Assembly: GCF_016827605.1 (NCBI RefSeq)
Contig: NZ_JAEPJQ010000001.1
Span: 558,001-622,000, forward strand
Source: Hyunsoonleella ulvae
GTDB lineage: Bacteria; Bacteroidota; Bacteroidia; Flavobacteriales; Flavobacteriaceae
Length of the DNA: 64,000 bases
Direction: 5' to 3'
Positions 8,231 to 17,900 of this stretch are shown one piece after another. Under the pieces are notes generated by a model. The model worked only from the letters and a program-made list of their open reading frames with translations. It was not told where the DNA came from and did no database searches. The translations under genes were made by a program, and so were the position numbers. The stretch's first letter is position 1. Every line of letters begins with the position of its first letter.

Positions 8231-8683
8231 ATGAAAAATTTAATCCTTCCCATTCGTTTTGGCCTAGTAACTAGTGCTGTGTTAATTGCTTATTTCTTGG
8301 TGCTTTCACTTTTTAACAAGCATACAAACCCTGCTTTTAGTTTGGTTAATGCAGCAATTACACTCTTAGGCATTTATGAAGCCATTAAAATTAGTAAACT
8401 TCAATACCCTTCTACATTCTCTTACGGCGAAGGCTTTAAAACTGGTATAGTAACGGGGGCAGTTGCCACCATAGTATTTACATTTTTTTTCCTTTTGTAC
8501 GCTACCGAAATTAATGCAGATTTTTTACCCAGTTTGTTAGAAAGTATGAATTGGGGCTTTAAATCGCACATAGGGCTTATTGTGTTTATAGTTGCCATCA
8601 TGGGGTTTTCTACATCCCTTGTATCAGCACTTACAGTGATGCAACTTTTTAAAAAGAGCAATAATTACGTTGAAAGTAAGTAA
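8231..8683 (+). CDS. DUF4199-type four-helix membrane protein
   Basis: A 150-residue integral membrane protein with about four hydrophobic segments (near residues 9-28, 34-50, 72-95 and 112-138). The motif FSYGEGFKTGIVTGAVATIVF and the length match the DUF4199 family common in Bacteroidota. Function is unknown. It is followed directly by the rplU promoter. Confidence 0.75.
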   Translation: MKNLILPIRFGLVTSAVLIAYFLVLSLFNKHTNPAFSLVNAAITLLGIYEAIKISKLQYPSTFSYGEGFKTGIVTGAVATIVFTFFFLLYATEINADFLPSLLESMNWGFKSHIGLIVFIVAIMGFSTSLVSALTVMQLFKKSNNYVESK

Positions 8684-8687
8684 AACG

Positions 8688-8718
8688 TTTGTAGATTAAT
8701 TAATTAGAATTATATTTG
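8688..8718 (+). promoter_or_regulatory. Promoter of the rplU-rpmA operon
   Basis: TTTG at 8688-8691 and TATATTTG at 8711-8718 are separated by 19 bases, a near-perfect Bacteroidota promoter. The start codon follows 62 bases after the second box. Confidence 0.85.
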
Positions 8719-8780
8719 CACCCGCTTAAGAATATTCTTGAGTTTATAATATTTAAATTAATTAATAAAAACGTTACGCT

Positions 8781-9449
8781 ATGTACGCAGTTGTAGAGAT
8801 AGCAGGGCATCAATTTAAAGTTGAAAAAGACCAAAAAGTTTTTGTTAATCGTTTACAATCAGAAGAAGGTGCGACAATATCTTTCGATAACGTTCTTTTA
8901 ATTGGAGATGGTAACAAGGTAACTGTAGGCGCCCCAGCTATAAACGGCGCTCAAGTAGGAGCAAAAGTCGTTAAACACCTTAAAGGAGATAAGGTTATAG
9001 TTTTCAAGAAGAAAAGAAGAAAAGGTTACCGTGTTAAAAATGGGCACCGTCAATCTTTAACTGAAATTATAATTGAAAGTATTGTAGCTTCAGGAGCTAA
9101 GCCAGCTAAAAAGGCTGCCCCTAAGAAAGAAGCTAAAAAAGCTGAGCCAAAAGTAGAAGCGAAAGCTGCAGCACCAAAAGCTGAGGCAGCTCCTAAAAAG
9201 GAAAAAGCAGATGATTTAAAGAAAATTGAAGGTATAGGTCCTAAAATCGCTTCAACATTAGCTGAAGCTGGTATCGCTACTTTTGCTGAGTTAGCCAAAG
9301 CTAAGCCAGAAGCAATTTCAGAAATCATTGCAAATGTTCGTGGTAACCATGTTACTGATACTTGGCCTGCACAAGCTAAATTAGCTGCTGAAGGTAAGTG
9401 GGACGAACTTAAAAAATGGCAAGACGAGCTAGACGGTGGTAAAGCATAA
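8781..9449 (+). CDS. rplU: 50S ribosomal protein L21 with C-terminal helix-hairpin-helix extension
   Basis: Residues 1-103 are a complete bL21 (MYAVVEIAGHQFKVEKDQKV, FKKKRRKGYRVKNGHRQ), which binds 23S rRNA. An Ala/Lys/Pro-rich linker (about 108-147) follows, then a small helical domain (about 148-222) with the helix-hairpin-helix motif LKKIEGIGPKIASTLAEAG and a tail rich in Trp and Lys. At 222 residues it is about twice the usual length. No stop or frameshift separates the parts, so this is a true fusion. The extra domain may bind nucleic acid. rpmA follows 37 bases later. Confidence 0.95.
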   Translation: MYAVVEIAGHQFKVEKDQKVFVNRLQSEEGATISFDNVLLIGDGNKVTVGAPAINGAQVGAKVVKHLKGDKVIVFKKKRRKGYRVKNGHRQSLTEIIIESIVASGAKPAKKAAPKKEAKKAEPKVEAKAAAPKAEAAPKKEKADDLKKIEGIGPKIASTLAEAGIATFAELAKAKPEAISEIIANVRGNHVTDTWPAQAKLAAEGKWDELKKWQDELDGGKA

Positions 9450-9486
9450 GCTTAGCATCAAGTTTAAAATATAAAATCGAAATAAA

Positions 9487-9747
9487 ATGGCACATAAAAA
9501 AGGAGTCGGAAGTTCGAAAAACGGTAGAGAATCAGAATCGAAACGCTTAGGTGTTAAGATTTTTGGTGGTCAAGCAGCAATTGCTGGTAACATTATCGTA
9601 AGACAAAGAGGAAACACGCACCATCCAGGAGAGAATGTGTATTCTTCTAAAGATCATACATTACATGCCAAAGTTGATGGTATTGTAAAATTCACAAAGA
9701 AAAAAGACAATAAGTCTTATGTTTCTATAGAGCCTTTTGAAGCTTAA
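9487..9747 (+). CDS. rpmA: 50S ribosomal protein L27
   Basis: An 86-residue bL27 whose N-terminus reaches towards the peptidyl-transferase centre. It begins [20 protein letters not shown], with no removable N-terminal extension of the Firmicutes type. [18 protein letters not shown] is the family core. It is second in the rplU-rpmA operon, which ends at the terminator at 9771-9802. Confidence 0.97.
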   Translation: MAHKKGVGSSKNGRESESKRLGVKIFGGQAAIAGNIIVRQRGNTHHPGENVYSSKDHTLHAKVDGIVKFTKKKDNKSYVSIEPFEA

Positions 9748-9770
9748 GAAGCTATTCTTAAAAAGTTTTA

Positions 9771-9802
9771 AAAACCCTTTCTGTGTACAGAAAGGGTTTT
9801 TT
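9771..9802 (+). terminator. Terminator of rplU-rpmA
   Basis: A perfect 13-bp stem (arms 9771-9783 and 9788-9800, loop TGTA) is followed by a T run. It also abuts the end of the minus-strand gene at 9801 and may serve both. Confidence 0.9.
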
Positions 9803-10271
9803 ATTTTAATATATCCCCTGCAATCTTTAGATGATGATGTGTATGCAATCTTAAAAAGCGAAGTGTTTGTTTTTTAGACAATGTACCAAAAATAAAATGT
9901 TTAAAATGATGCGCTTCATCTAGAGTAGCTATACCTTCTACGAGACATTTTGCTGTATGTAATTGTTTTTCTAAATCTTCCTTTAAAATAGTATTTGGTG
10001 GCAATGCAATTTCAGGCGATTTTGCTTTTCCTCTAGGAATATAGTTTAAACTAAAAAGAATGATGCGGCTTAAGTTGAAATTACGTTTGTAATGTTTTGG
10101 ATTAGAATTAGCCATGGTTTTAAAAACACCATTAATAACTTTTAAACTATGGGCTAATTGCCATCCTACTGAAACTTTAGAAACTGATGTGTTTACAGCT
10201 CTAAAATGAGGTATAAAAGCTTCAATTTGTGATAATTGTATCTGTAATTTTCTAATATTTGTGTTAGACAT
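9801..10271 (-). CDS. DinB/DUF1569-like protein
   Basis: A 156-residue helical protein. VGWQLAHSLKVI near residue 36 and HTHHHLKIAGDIL at the C-terminus are spaced like the metal-binding histidines of the DinB/YfiT-like four-helix superfamily. Members include thiol-dependent transferases and many proteins of unknown role. It is convergent with rpmA. Family membership is likely; activity is not known. Confidence 0.6.
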   Translation of the reverse strand: MSNTNIRKLQIQLSQIEAFIPHFRAVNTSVSKVSVGWQLAHSLKVINGVFKTMANSNPKHYKRNFNLSRIILFSLNYIPRGKAKSPEIALPPNTILKEDLEKQLHTAKCLVEGIATLDEAHHFKHFIFGTLSKKQTLRFLRLHTHHHLKIAGDILK

Positions 10272-10360
10272 ACCTAAATGTAAACATATAATTTCAAAAT
10301 ATTTTAGTAACTTTAAAGTATTGCATTTGTAATGTTAGAGATGTTTTACCTTAAAAATTA

Positions 10361-10636
10361 ATGCTTATGCTTCCCTTTAGATCAGAAATTAGAAATTCCC
10401 CAACGCAACCTACAATTAAAATTTTTCTTGGTGACGAATCCTTAGACACTAGAATAAAAAAACATTTAGAGCATTTTAACGAAGTAGATACGGTTGAAAT
10501 TAGAAAAAGCGTAGAACGCAACCGTGTTGGAGAACATTTAACAATATTCTTTAAAGATAATGTGGATGTATGTAGCATGAAAAAATCAATTGATTCCAGT
10601 TTGTGGTGGTATTTTGAGGAGGATTTAGTGGAATAA
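10361..10636 (+). CDS. Small conserved-looking hypothetical protein
   Basis: A 91-residue (or 89-residue, from the second ATG at 10367) soluble protein beginning MLMLPFRSEIRNSPTQPTIK. It ends in a Trp-rich acidic tail (SSLWWYFEEDLVE). A small alpha/beta fold is plausible from the alternating pattern. I recognise no family. The opposite-strand frame over the same bases looks non-coding. A plausible but unproven gene. Confidence 0.5.
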   Translation: MLMLPFRSEIRNSPTQPTIKIFLGDESLDTRIKKHLEHFNEVDTVEIRKSVERNRVGEHLTIFFKDNVDVCSMKKSIDSSLWWYFEEDLVE

Positions 10637-10734
10637 AGAATTTCTTGAAACCAACCATCCCTAGGGCAAGCCACAGGGGTATTTCACTGGTTTCATTTTG
10701 CCTTTAAGCCAAAAATCGAAATTCTGTATTTTAG

Positions 10735-10754
10735 ATTCCCGTATTCACGGGAAT
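10735..10754. repeat. Small palindromic intergenic repeat
   Basis: Perfect 8-bp arms (ATTCCCGT and ACGGGAAT) surround ATTC. A further CGGGAATTC half-site lies at 10789-10797. The motif resembles dispersed palindromes found between genes in many bacteria. The surrounding 10637-10839 has no other support for a gene. Confidence 0.5.
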
Positions 10755-10839
10755 GACAATTTCAACAGAAACCCCGATGCAAGCATACGGGAATTCTTTT
10801 TGATTAAAATATAAATTTTTACCTTCAACAATATAGTAC

Positions 10840-10875
10840 AAAGCGTTTGAGTTATAGTTATAAACCAAACGCTTT
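10840..10875 (+). promoter_or_regulatory. Perfect hairpin directly before a non-ATG start
   Basis: Inverted repeat with 10-bp perfect arms AAAGCGTTTG (10840-10849) and CAAACGCTTT (10866-10875) and a 16-base AT-rich loop. The right arm ends three bases before the ATT proposed as start of the next gene. There is no T run, so an operator or translation-control element is more likely than a terminator. Confidence 0.45.
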
Positions 10876-10878
10876 TCT

Positions 10879-11664
10879 ATTATCAAAGTATTACCTCTTA
10901 TAGTCATCTTTATGCTATGTTTTGGATGCAAACATTCTAAAGAAAGCGCTCCTACTATAGCTAAAAGTAATATTTTAAAAGCTGAAATCATTAAAGAAAG
11001 GTATCCAATAATTGATAGTTTGAAATTAAATATCAATTTTAAAAAAAGAGGTAATTACAATACCTTAAAAGCAGACATCCTGAAAAAGAGAGTCCATTTT
11101 AAATCACTTTACAACATCGATTCCACAAAAGCTATAGATAGCGCTTCCCGCTTCATATATAATCAACTCATAAATCATTTAGTGCCACACTGGTACGGGA
11201 CAACATGGGATTTTAACGGGCATACCAATATTCCTAACCAAGGCGATATTGCTTGCGGTTATTTTGTATCAACAACCCTAAAACACTTAGGTTTTAATGT
11301 GAATAGATATAAAATGGCACAGCAAGCAGGTTTAATAGAAGCACAGACTCTACAAGCTAAAAATCAACTAAAGCTATTTTCTAATGTATCTTTTAACACT
11401 TTAAAACTAAAACTGAATGAGGCATACTCTGATGGTATGTATTTTGTAGGCTTAGACAATCATGTGGGCTATATACTACTTAAAGATAAGGAACTCTATT
11501 TTTTACATTCAAGTTATTATGATGATAAAGTAATGATTGAATTGGCAGAAATATCACCTTGTTTTAGGTCTAAATTTTATGTGTTTGCTGAAATATCAAC
11601 AAATAGGGATTTAATAAAAAAATGGATTTTAAACACTCATCTGGAAATACCAAACACACAATGA
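10879..11664 (+). CDS. Lipoprotein with NlpC/P60- or papain-like peptidase features, probable ATT start
   Basis: The first ATG in frame (10912) gives MLCFGCKHSKES, a broken signal peptide. Reading the same frame back to ATT at 10879 gives a complete one: IIKVLPLIVIFMLCFGC, with the lipidated Cys after Gly. No ATG, GTG or TTG exists between the upstream stop (10861) and 10912. The mature part contains GDIACGYFVSTTLKHLGFNV (possible nucleophile Cys) and, about 75 residues later, LDNHVGYILL (possible His). That order fits cysteine peptidases of the NlpC/P60 type. The next gene overlaps by 4 bases. The peptidase role is an inference and the start needs N-terminal evidence. Confidence 0.6.
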   Translation: MIKVLPLIVIFMLCFGCKHSKESAPTIAKSNILKAEIIKERYPIIDSLKLNINFKKRGNYNTLKADILKKRVHFKSLYNIDSTKAIDSASRFIYNQLINHLVPHWYGTTWDFNGHTNIPNQGDIACGYFVSTTLKHLGFNVNRYKMAQQAGLIEAQTLQAKNQLKLFSNVSFNTLKLKLNEAYSDGMYFVGLDNHVGYILLKDKELYFLHSSYYDDKVMIELAEISPCFRSKFYVFAEISTNRDLIKKWILNTHLEIPNTQ

Positions 11665-12431
11665 AACAACTTGTATTAATAAGTTTTTTATGTTTTTTCA
11701 ATTTAAACTTTAGTCAAACAAATTCTAAAACTCAAACTATTCATGTTTTTGTAGCACTATGCGATAACGTTAACCAAGGTATAGTTCCTGTACCTGCTAA
11801 ACTAGGAAACGGGCAAGACCCTAAAAACAATTTATATTGGGGAGCCATGTATGGCGTTAAAAGTTACTTTAAAAGAAGTAAAGACTGGACATTGGTATCT
11901 TCAACAGAGAACCCAGAAACCCATATACTAGAGCGTATTCTATTTAAACATACTACAACAAACACCTATTTACTTGCTGATGCATACGATGGCAAGTATA
12001 TTAAACAAACTACAAAAGATTTTCTGGAAGCCACAGCAGGGCGAAATCCTATTACTATTAAAAAAGGTAATAAAAACTTGAAGTTTGGAGGCAATGCTAA
12101 TTTACTAACTTACATTGGTCACGATGGTTTAATGGAATTTGATATTACTGGCAATTTTGAGCCAATTGATGACAAAAACCGAGATGCTATTATTTTGGCT
12201 TGTGTGAGTAAAGACTATTTTAAACCTTACCTTACACTAACAAAGGCGAATCCCTTGGTATGGTCAACAGGATTAATGTCGCCCGAAGCTTACACTCTAA
12301 AATGGGCATTGGATGGTTGGGTAAAAGACGAAACTGATTTAGAAGTAAAAAATCGTGCTGCAGAAGCCTATAATTATTATCAAAAGTGCGGCATTAAAGG
12401 TGCTAAACGTTTATTGGTTACTGGATATTGA
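11661..12431 (+). CDS. Secreted protein of unknown function
   Basis: A 256-residue protein. The frame extends back to 11622, but the ATG at 11661 begins a clean signal peptide (MKQLVLISFLCFFNLNFSQ) and overlaps the previous stop as ATGA, so it is the better start. The mature part has TIHVFVALCDNVNQGIVPVP, an acidic/polar core and FDITGNFEPIDDKNRDAIIL. No family is recognised. Translational coupling to the upstream peptidase-like lipoprotein suggests a joint role in the envelope. Confidence 0.75.
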   Translation: MKQLVLISFLCFFNLNFSQTNSKTQTIHVFVALCDNVNQGIVPVPAKLGNGQDPKNNLYWGAMYGVKSYFKRSKDWTLVSSTENPETHILERILFKHTTTNTYLLADAYDGKYIKQTTKDFLEATAGRNPITIKKGNKNLKFGGNANLLTYIGHDGLMEFDITGNFEPIDDKNRDAIILACVSKDYFKPYLTLTKANPLVWSTGLMSPEAYTLKWALDGWVKDETDLEVKNRAAEAYNYYQKCGIKGAKRLLVTGY

Positions 12432-12894
12432 CATCTCCTATATCTAAATATACCAATACATCATTTAAACACGTTTTTAAATCATTCTTAATCTCGTTTG
12501 CCCAAAACCTAAATACAGTAAAGCCCATATCGCTTAATTGTTGATTAACCTCTCTGTCGCGCTGCATATTACGTTCTATTTTAGGAATCCAAAACTCTCG
12601 ATTACATTTTAATTTATGCTTACGCTCATCCCAATTGTAACCATGCCAAAACTCGCCATCAATAAAAACTGCTAATCTATATTTTTTAATACTTACATCT
12701 GGTGTTCCCGGAATAGATTTGTTGTTTACACGGTAACGAACGCCCGCTTTCCATAACGCCTTACGAAACCGCAATTCTGGTTTGGTATTTTTACCTCGTA
12801 TTTTGCTCATAATTTTAGAGCGCTTTCGGGTAGTGTAAAAACCAGATGCCTCGTTAAATCTTGGTACTTTTATTTTAGGTTCATCATAAGACAC
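12418..12894 (-). CDS. vsr: Very-short-patch-repair (Vsr) type DNA mismatch endonuclease
   Basis: A 158-residue PD-(D/E)XK-fold endonuclease. The Vsr signature order is present: RSKIMSKIRGKNTKPELRFR near residue 25, the catalytic Asp in PGTPDVSI, the following VFIDGEFWHG, then EFWIPKIERNMQRDREV and the terminal FTVFRFW. Vsr nicks beside T:G mismatches produced by deamination of 5-methylcytosine. The zinc-binding His/Cys cluster of E. coli Vsr (after FWH) is replaced by GYNWDERKH, so metal binding may differ. No cytosine methylase gene is adjacent. It overlaps the end of the preceding plus-strand gene by 14 bases, tail to tail. Confidence 0.85.
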   Translation of the reverse strand: MSYDEPKIKVPRFNEASGFYTTRKRSKIMSKIRGKNTKPELRFRKALWKAGVRYRVNNKSIPGTPDVSIKKYRLAVFIDGEFWHGYNWDERKHKLKCNREFWIPKIERNMQRDREVNQQLSDMGFTVFRFWANEIKNDLKTCLNDVLVYLDIGDVNIQ

Positions 12895-13007
12895 AGCAAT
12901 ACTAAAAATACAAATAATCTATGGTTTTGAGAAAAGCAATAAAATTTTGACGTTGCTATATTAGCAGTCCATTAAACCATACCCAGAACCCTATATAACT
13001 CAAAAAA

Positions 13008-13973
13008 TTATTGCTCATTAAGCAATCGTGATAACTCATCTAGCTTAGGTGTTAGTATCACTTCAATACGTCTGTTTTTTGCTTTCCCTTCTTCGGTTGT
13101 GTTTGTGGCTATGGGTGCATACTCTCCCCTTCCTGCTGCTGTTAAATTTTCAGGGTTTATAGCTGCATTTTCTCTTAAAATATTTACAATTGCTGTAGCA
13201 CGTTTAGTTGATAAATCCCAGTTACTGGTTAAAGCACCGTTACCAGAATAAGGTACATTATCTGTGTGGCCTTCTATTAAAACAGCAATATCAGGATTTT
13301 CGGCTAAAACGTTACCAAGGCTTCTTACTGCCGTTTTTCCATCTGTATTTACTGCCCAACTTCCTGATTGGAATAAGAGTTTGTTTTCCATAGACACATA
13401 TACTTTGCCTCCTCGCTGCTCAACGGTTAATCCTTTGCCCTCAAAATCGGTTAGGGCTCTTGAGATGGCATTTTTAAGCTGCGTCATTGCCGCGTCTTTC
13501 GTGGCAATAACGTTTTCTAATTCAGCAATGCGGTTGGAACGCTCCTCTAAGGCTTTTTTCAACTTTTCTAAGCGTTCGTTTTCTGCTGCTAAAGCTTGTT
13601 CTTTAGCTTCTAACTGTGCTAAAAGCTCTCTGTTTTTTTGAGAGTTTTTAGCAATGGCTGCAGAGCTGTTCTTTTCTAAAGCAGCGTAAGATGCCTTTAA
13701 ATTATCTAAATTAGATTTGGTTGCTGCATAATCACTTCGTAATTGATCACGCTCTGCAATGGCTTCATTATAAGCCATCTTTAATTTATCAAGCTCGTTT
13801 TCTACCTTAGTTTTATCCGCCAGTAAAGCTTCATTTTCTTTATTCAATTTTCTGTTTTCTTGCTTTAAGGTAGCATATTTACTTTCTAAATCCTTGTACA
13901 CTTTAGGAGATACGCATGAGGTAACACTCATTACTAATGCTACAGCTATTAACAAACTATACTTAATTTTCAT
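13008..13973 (-). CDS. OmpA-family lipoprotein with long coiled coil
   Basis: A 321-residue lipoprotein: signal peptide ending VTSC (Cys 20), a long heptad-rich coiled coil (about residues 27-165, rich in Leu, Glu, Lys and Ala), then an OmpA_C peptidoglycan-binding domain (about 190-310). The last domain shows VLIEGHTDNVPY, DLSTKRATAIVNIL and GRGEYAPIATN, plus the conserved NRRIEV. It likely links the outer membrane to peptidoglycan. It is followed on the same strand, after a short gap, by no partner; the exonuclease III gene lies 27 bases upstream and may be co-transcribed with it. Confidence 0.93.
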   Translation of the reverse strand: MKIKYSLLIAVALVMSVTSCVSPKVYKDLESKYATLKQENRKLNKENEALLADKTKVENELDKLKMAYNEAIAERDQLRSDYAATKSNLDNLKASYAALEKNSSAAIAKNSQKNRELLAQLEAKEQALAAENERLEKLKKALEERSNRIAELENVIATKDAAMTQLKNAISRALTDFEGKGLTVEQRGGKVYVSMENKLLFQSGSWAVNTDGKTAVRSLGNVLAENPDIAVLIEGHTDNVPYSGNGALTSNWDLSTKRATAIVNILRENAAINPENLTAAGRGEYAPIATNTTEEGKAKNRRIEVILTPKLDELSRLLNEQ

Positions 13974-14000
13974 TTGGGTTATTTTTTGTTTATTATAAGT

Positions 14001-14762
14001 TTAATTATCTATTTCTACTAATATTGGGCAGTGATCGCTATGTACTGCTTCGGTTAGTATAACGGCTCTTTTTATATTTTCTTGTAAAGGTTGTGATACC
14101 ATGGCATAATCTAATCGCCACCCTTTATTATTGGCCCGTGCATTGGCACGGTAACTCCACCAGCTATATTCTTGTCGTTCAGGGTTTAAATATCTAAAAG
14201 CATCTATAAAACCACTCTTTATAAATTTACCGATCCATTCACGTTCTTCAGGTAAAAACCCCGAAACACCCTTCATTTTGGGGTTATGGATATCTATTTC
14301 TTCATGACAGATATTATAGTCTCCACAAATTACCAAGTTAGGCACCTCTTTCTTTAAATTATTGATGTATTCTTGAAACATGTCCATATAATCGAACTTA
14401 TGTTGTAAGCGTGCATCATTGGTACCAGAAGGTAAATACAAACTCATTACAGAAACACCATTAAAATCTACCCTTAAATTACGTCCTTCAAAGTCCATCG
14501 ATTCTATACCTGTACCATACTCCACATGGTTGGGTTCAATTTTACTCAAGATTGCCACTCCGCTATACCCTTTTTTTTGAGCACTAAACCAATAGTGGTA
14601 GGTATAACCAACCTCTTCAAACAAGCTTAAATCCAGTTGTTCTTTCATGGCTTTAATTTCCTGTAAACAAATCACGTCTGGATTTGCACTTTTTAACCAG
14701 TCTATAAAACCTTTATTTATAGCAGCACGAATACCATTAACGTTATACGATATTATTTTCAT
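14001..14762 (-). CDS. xth: Exodeoxyribonuclease III
   Basis: A 253-residue exonuclease III/AP endonuclease acting on abasic sites and 3' ends. Motifs of the EEP fold are all present: MKIISYNVNGIRAA, DVICLQEIKA (catalytic Glu), ICGDYNICHEEIDIHNPK (Asp/Asn), WRLDYAMVS and the terminal VHSDHCPILVEI (Asp/His). Length is normal. The gene lies upstream of the OmpA lipoprotein with a 27-base gap. Confidence 0.95.
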   Translation of the reverse strand: MKIISYNVNGIRAAINKGFIDWLKSANPDVICLQEIKAMKEQLDLSLFEEVGYTYHYWFSAQKKGYSGVAILSKIEPNHVEYGTGIESMDFEGRNLRVDFNGVSVMSLYLPSGTNDARLQHKFDYMDMFQEYINNLKKEVPNLVICGDYNICHEEIDIHNPKMKGVSGFLPEEREWIGKFIKSGFIDAFRYLNPERQEYSWWSYRANARANNKGWRLDYAMVSQPLQENIKRAVILTEAVHSDHCPILVEIDN

Positions 14763-14933
14763 TTACTCTTTTTATTAGATGAGAAAACCTGTTAAACGCA
14801 AAACTTGTTACAAACACTTTTGCTATTTCAGCTAAAATAAATAATACCTTACTTTTACACTATATTTAATCCAAGGAGTTTTAACGAATTCTATTAACAA
14901 AATATTTTAAGCTTATCTTAGTTTAAATACCTG

Positions 14934-17900
14934 ATGAAGTATGTCCTGTTATTTATGTTTGCATGCGTTAGTTTTGGTGGTTTTTCCCAAAACCAAAACA
15001 ACAAATATAAAACTAAACGGCTAGCTGTTCGGGACACTATTTTGGTGGATAGTGTTAGTATCAATTCCAGTTGGTTTTCTGTTAAAACGAAACACAATCA
15101 AATAATAGATACGTCTTTTTATAAAATTGACTTTTCTGCGGCGAAACTCATAGTTAAAAAACCCATTAAAACGGATTCAATCATCGTTAATTATTTGAAA
15201 TTCCCAGAATTTCTTACTAAAACCTACAAACAATTAGACGAGAGTATTATTGTAAAAAATAATGATGGTGTAGAAAAACTTTACCAATTGTCCCAACCCA
15301 ACACATCCAGAAACTTTGTGCCTTTTGATGGGTTAACAACCTCTGGAAGTATTTCACGGGGCGTCACTGTTGGTAACAATCAAAACTCTGTACTTAACAG
15401 CGAATTAGACCTTCAAATTACCGGTAAATTGAACGATAAGGTATCATTGAGAGCTTCTATACAGGATGCTAATATTCCGTTACAAGAAAGTGGGTATAGC
15501 CAACGTTTGGATGAATTCGATCAAGTTTTTATTGAACTGTTTAGTGACACTTGGAATATTCGTGCGGGAGATATTGATTTAAACAATAACAACTCTTATT
15601 TTTCTGCATTCTCCAAACGCGTACAAGGATTGTCTATAAACGCTAATTTAGGAGGAGATACTTCACAAACCAACGTCTTTGCTGCTGGTGCTTTGGTACG
15701 CGGACAATTTACTACAAGCCAGTTTGTTGCCCAAGAAGGCAACCAAGGACCTTACAAATTACAAGGACAAAATGGGGAATTATTTGTGCTTATAGTATCC
15801 GGAAGTGAAACTGTTTATGTTAACGGCATACCTTTAGAACGAGGAGAAGACAAAGATTATATCATCGATTATAACGCAGGCGAAATTATATTCAACACTA
15901 CTTTTCCGATAACTTCTGAAATGAGAATCACTGTAGACTATCAATTTAGCGACCGCAATTACTCCCGTTTGGTGGCTTATGGTGGAGGAAATTATAGTAG
16001 TGAGAAATTAAAAATTGGTGTTTCTGTGTACTCTGAAAATGACGCTAAAAACCAACCCTTACAACAAAACCTTTCAGAAGAACAGGTACAGATATTAGGT
16101 GGTGCTGGTGATGATAGGGCACAAATGGTTGCGCCTTCTGCTGTGGAAGAAGCCTTTAGTGAGAATAGAATTTTATACCGAAAAGATAGTATTAATGGTA
16201 ATGAGATTTTTGTGTTCTCTAATAATCCTGACGATGAACTATTTAGGGTAACATTTACACGCGTTGGGCCTAATCAAGGCGATTATGTGATCAGTAATGC
16301 ATTTAATAATCCTGTAAATACGGTTTATGAATATGCTGGAGCATTACAAGGCGATTATGCTCCAATCGTTCAACTTATCGCTCCTACAAAACTGCAAATC
16401 GCTGCCATTAATGGAAGCTATACGCCTTCTAAAAACACACAAATTAATTTTGAGATGGCTGGCAGTAAAAATGATTTAAATCTTTTTTCTGGGGCAGATG
16501 ATGCTGATAACGATGGTTTTGCTGGAATGCTACGCATAAACCAAAACATCATTAAAAAAGATAGTCTCTGGAACCTAAACGCCTACATTAAAACAGACTT
16601 TATTCAGGATAACTTTAGAAGTATAGAAATTCTATACAATGCCGAATTTAATCGCGATTGGAACCTAGAACAACCCAGAGGCAATCAACGGGTTGGCGAT
16701 TTGGGTTCGCAAACCTTTTTAAATACTGGTCTCAACCTTTCGCACTACAAAAAAGGACGCATTAACTACCAATTTGAATATTTAAATTTTGCTTCAGGCT
16801 TTAATGGAAGTAGACATATCGCAAATGCTAACCTACTATTAAATAAACTTTTAATACAATCTAACACTAGTTATTTGGATGCAAAATCCAGTATTAATAC
16901 TTCTACATTTTTGAGGTCTCACAATACGGTAACACGCGGCATGAAAAAAAGTTGGCTAGGTGCTAAACTTTCTGTTGAAGACAATGTGCAAACTGAAATT
17001 GCTTCCCAAACCTTAACACCTTTAAGTCAAAAGTTTATATCCTATGAGGGGTTTACAGGAATAGGAGACAGCACCAAAGTATTTGCACAGATAGGCTATA
17101 AAACAAGGGTTAACGATAGTATTAGAAACAATAGATTGCAAAAGGTAAACACTTCCAATACCTTTTATATAGACTCCAGAATTATTCAAAATAAAAGCAC
17201 CAACCTATCCCTGTATGCCAATTACAGAACCTTGAATCATGAAGACGACACTATTGAAGATGAAAACTCTTTAAACTCAAGATTACAATACAACCAAAAA
17301 CTGTTTAAAAATATTATACAAAGTAATACGGTTTTTGAAACCAATTCTGGAACGCTGCCCCAACAAGATTTTACTTATGTTGAAGTAGAACCCGGACAAG
17401 GTTCGTATACCTGGATAGATTATAACAACAATGGTATCCAAGAGTTGGAAGAATTTGAAATTGCACAATTTCAAGATCAAGGCACCTATATACGTGTGTT
17501 GTTGCCAAATCGTGTATTTATTAAAACACATCAAAACAGGTTTAGCCAAACACTAACCATAAACCCATCTCAATGGCGAGTTTCAGAAAAAAAATCTCAA
17601 AAATTTTGGTCTCATTTTTACAATCAAACTAGTTATTTAATTGATAGAAAAATTCAAAGGGATGGTAATAACTTCAACTTAAACCCTTTTAAAAGTGATG
17701 CAGACAACCAACTAGGTTTACAACTTAATTTTAGAAATGTATTATTCTTTAATCGAGGTAAGCAACACTATACAACCTCATACACGTATCTTTCAAATAA
17801 ATCCAGCAATACGCTTTCAGTTGGGCTTTTAGAAAATAATCTAAGAAGCCATCAATTAAACTTTAATCATAAGATAAAAGAAAATTGGTTAATAACACTT

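Noticed and set aside
9050-9328. Open minus-strand frame across the L21 C-terminal extension
   Set aside because: It is the mirror of an Ala/Lys-rich coding stretch, which yields a long Ala/Ser/Phe frame with no gene-like features.
10351-10674. Minus-strand frame of 107 codons opposite the small gene at 10361
   Set aside because: Its translation has no family feature and many Cys/Ser runs; the plus-strand frame has a better start and composition.
10637-10839. Possible remnant of an insertion sequence before the ATT-start lipoprotein
   Set aside because: Only a short palindrome and a half-site are visible; no transposase fragment or terminal repeats could be found.
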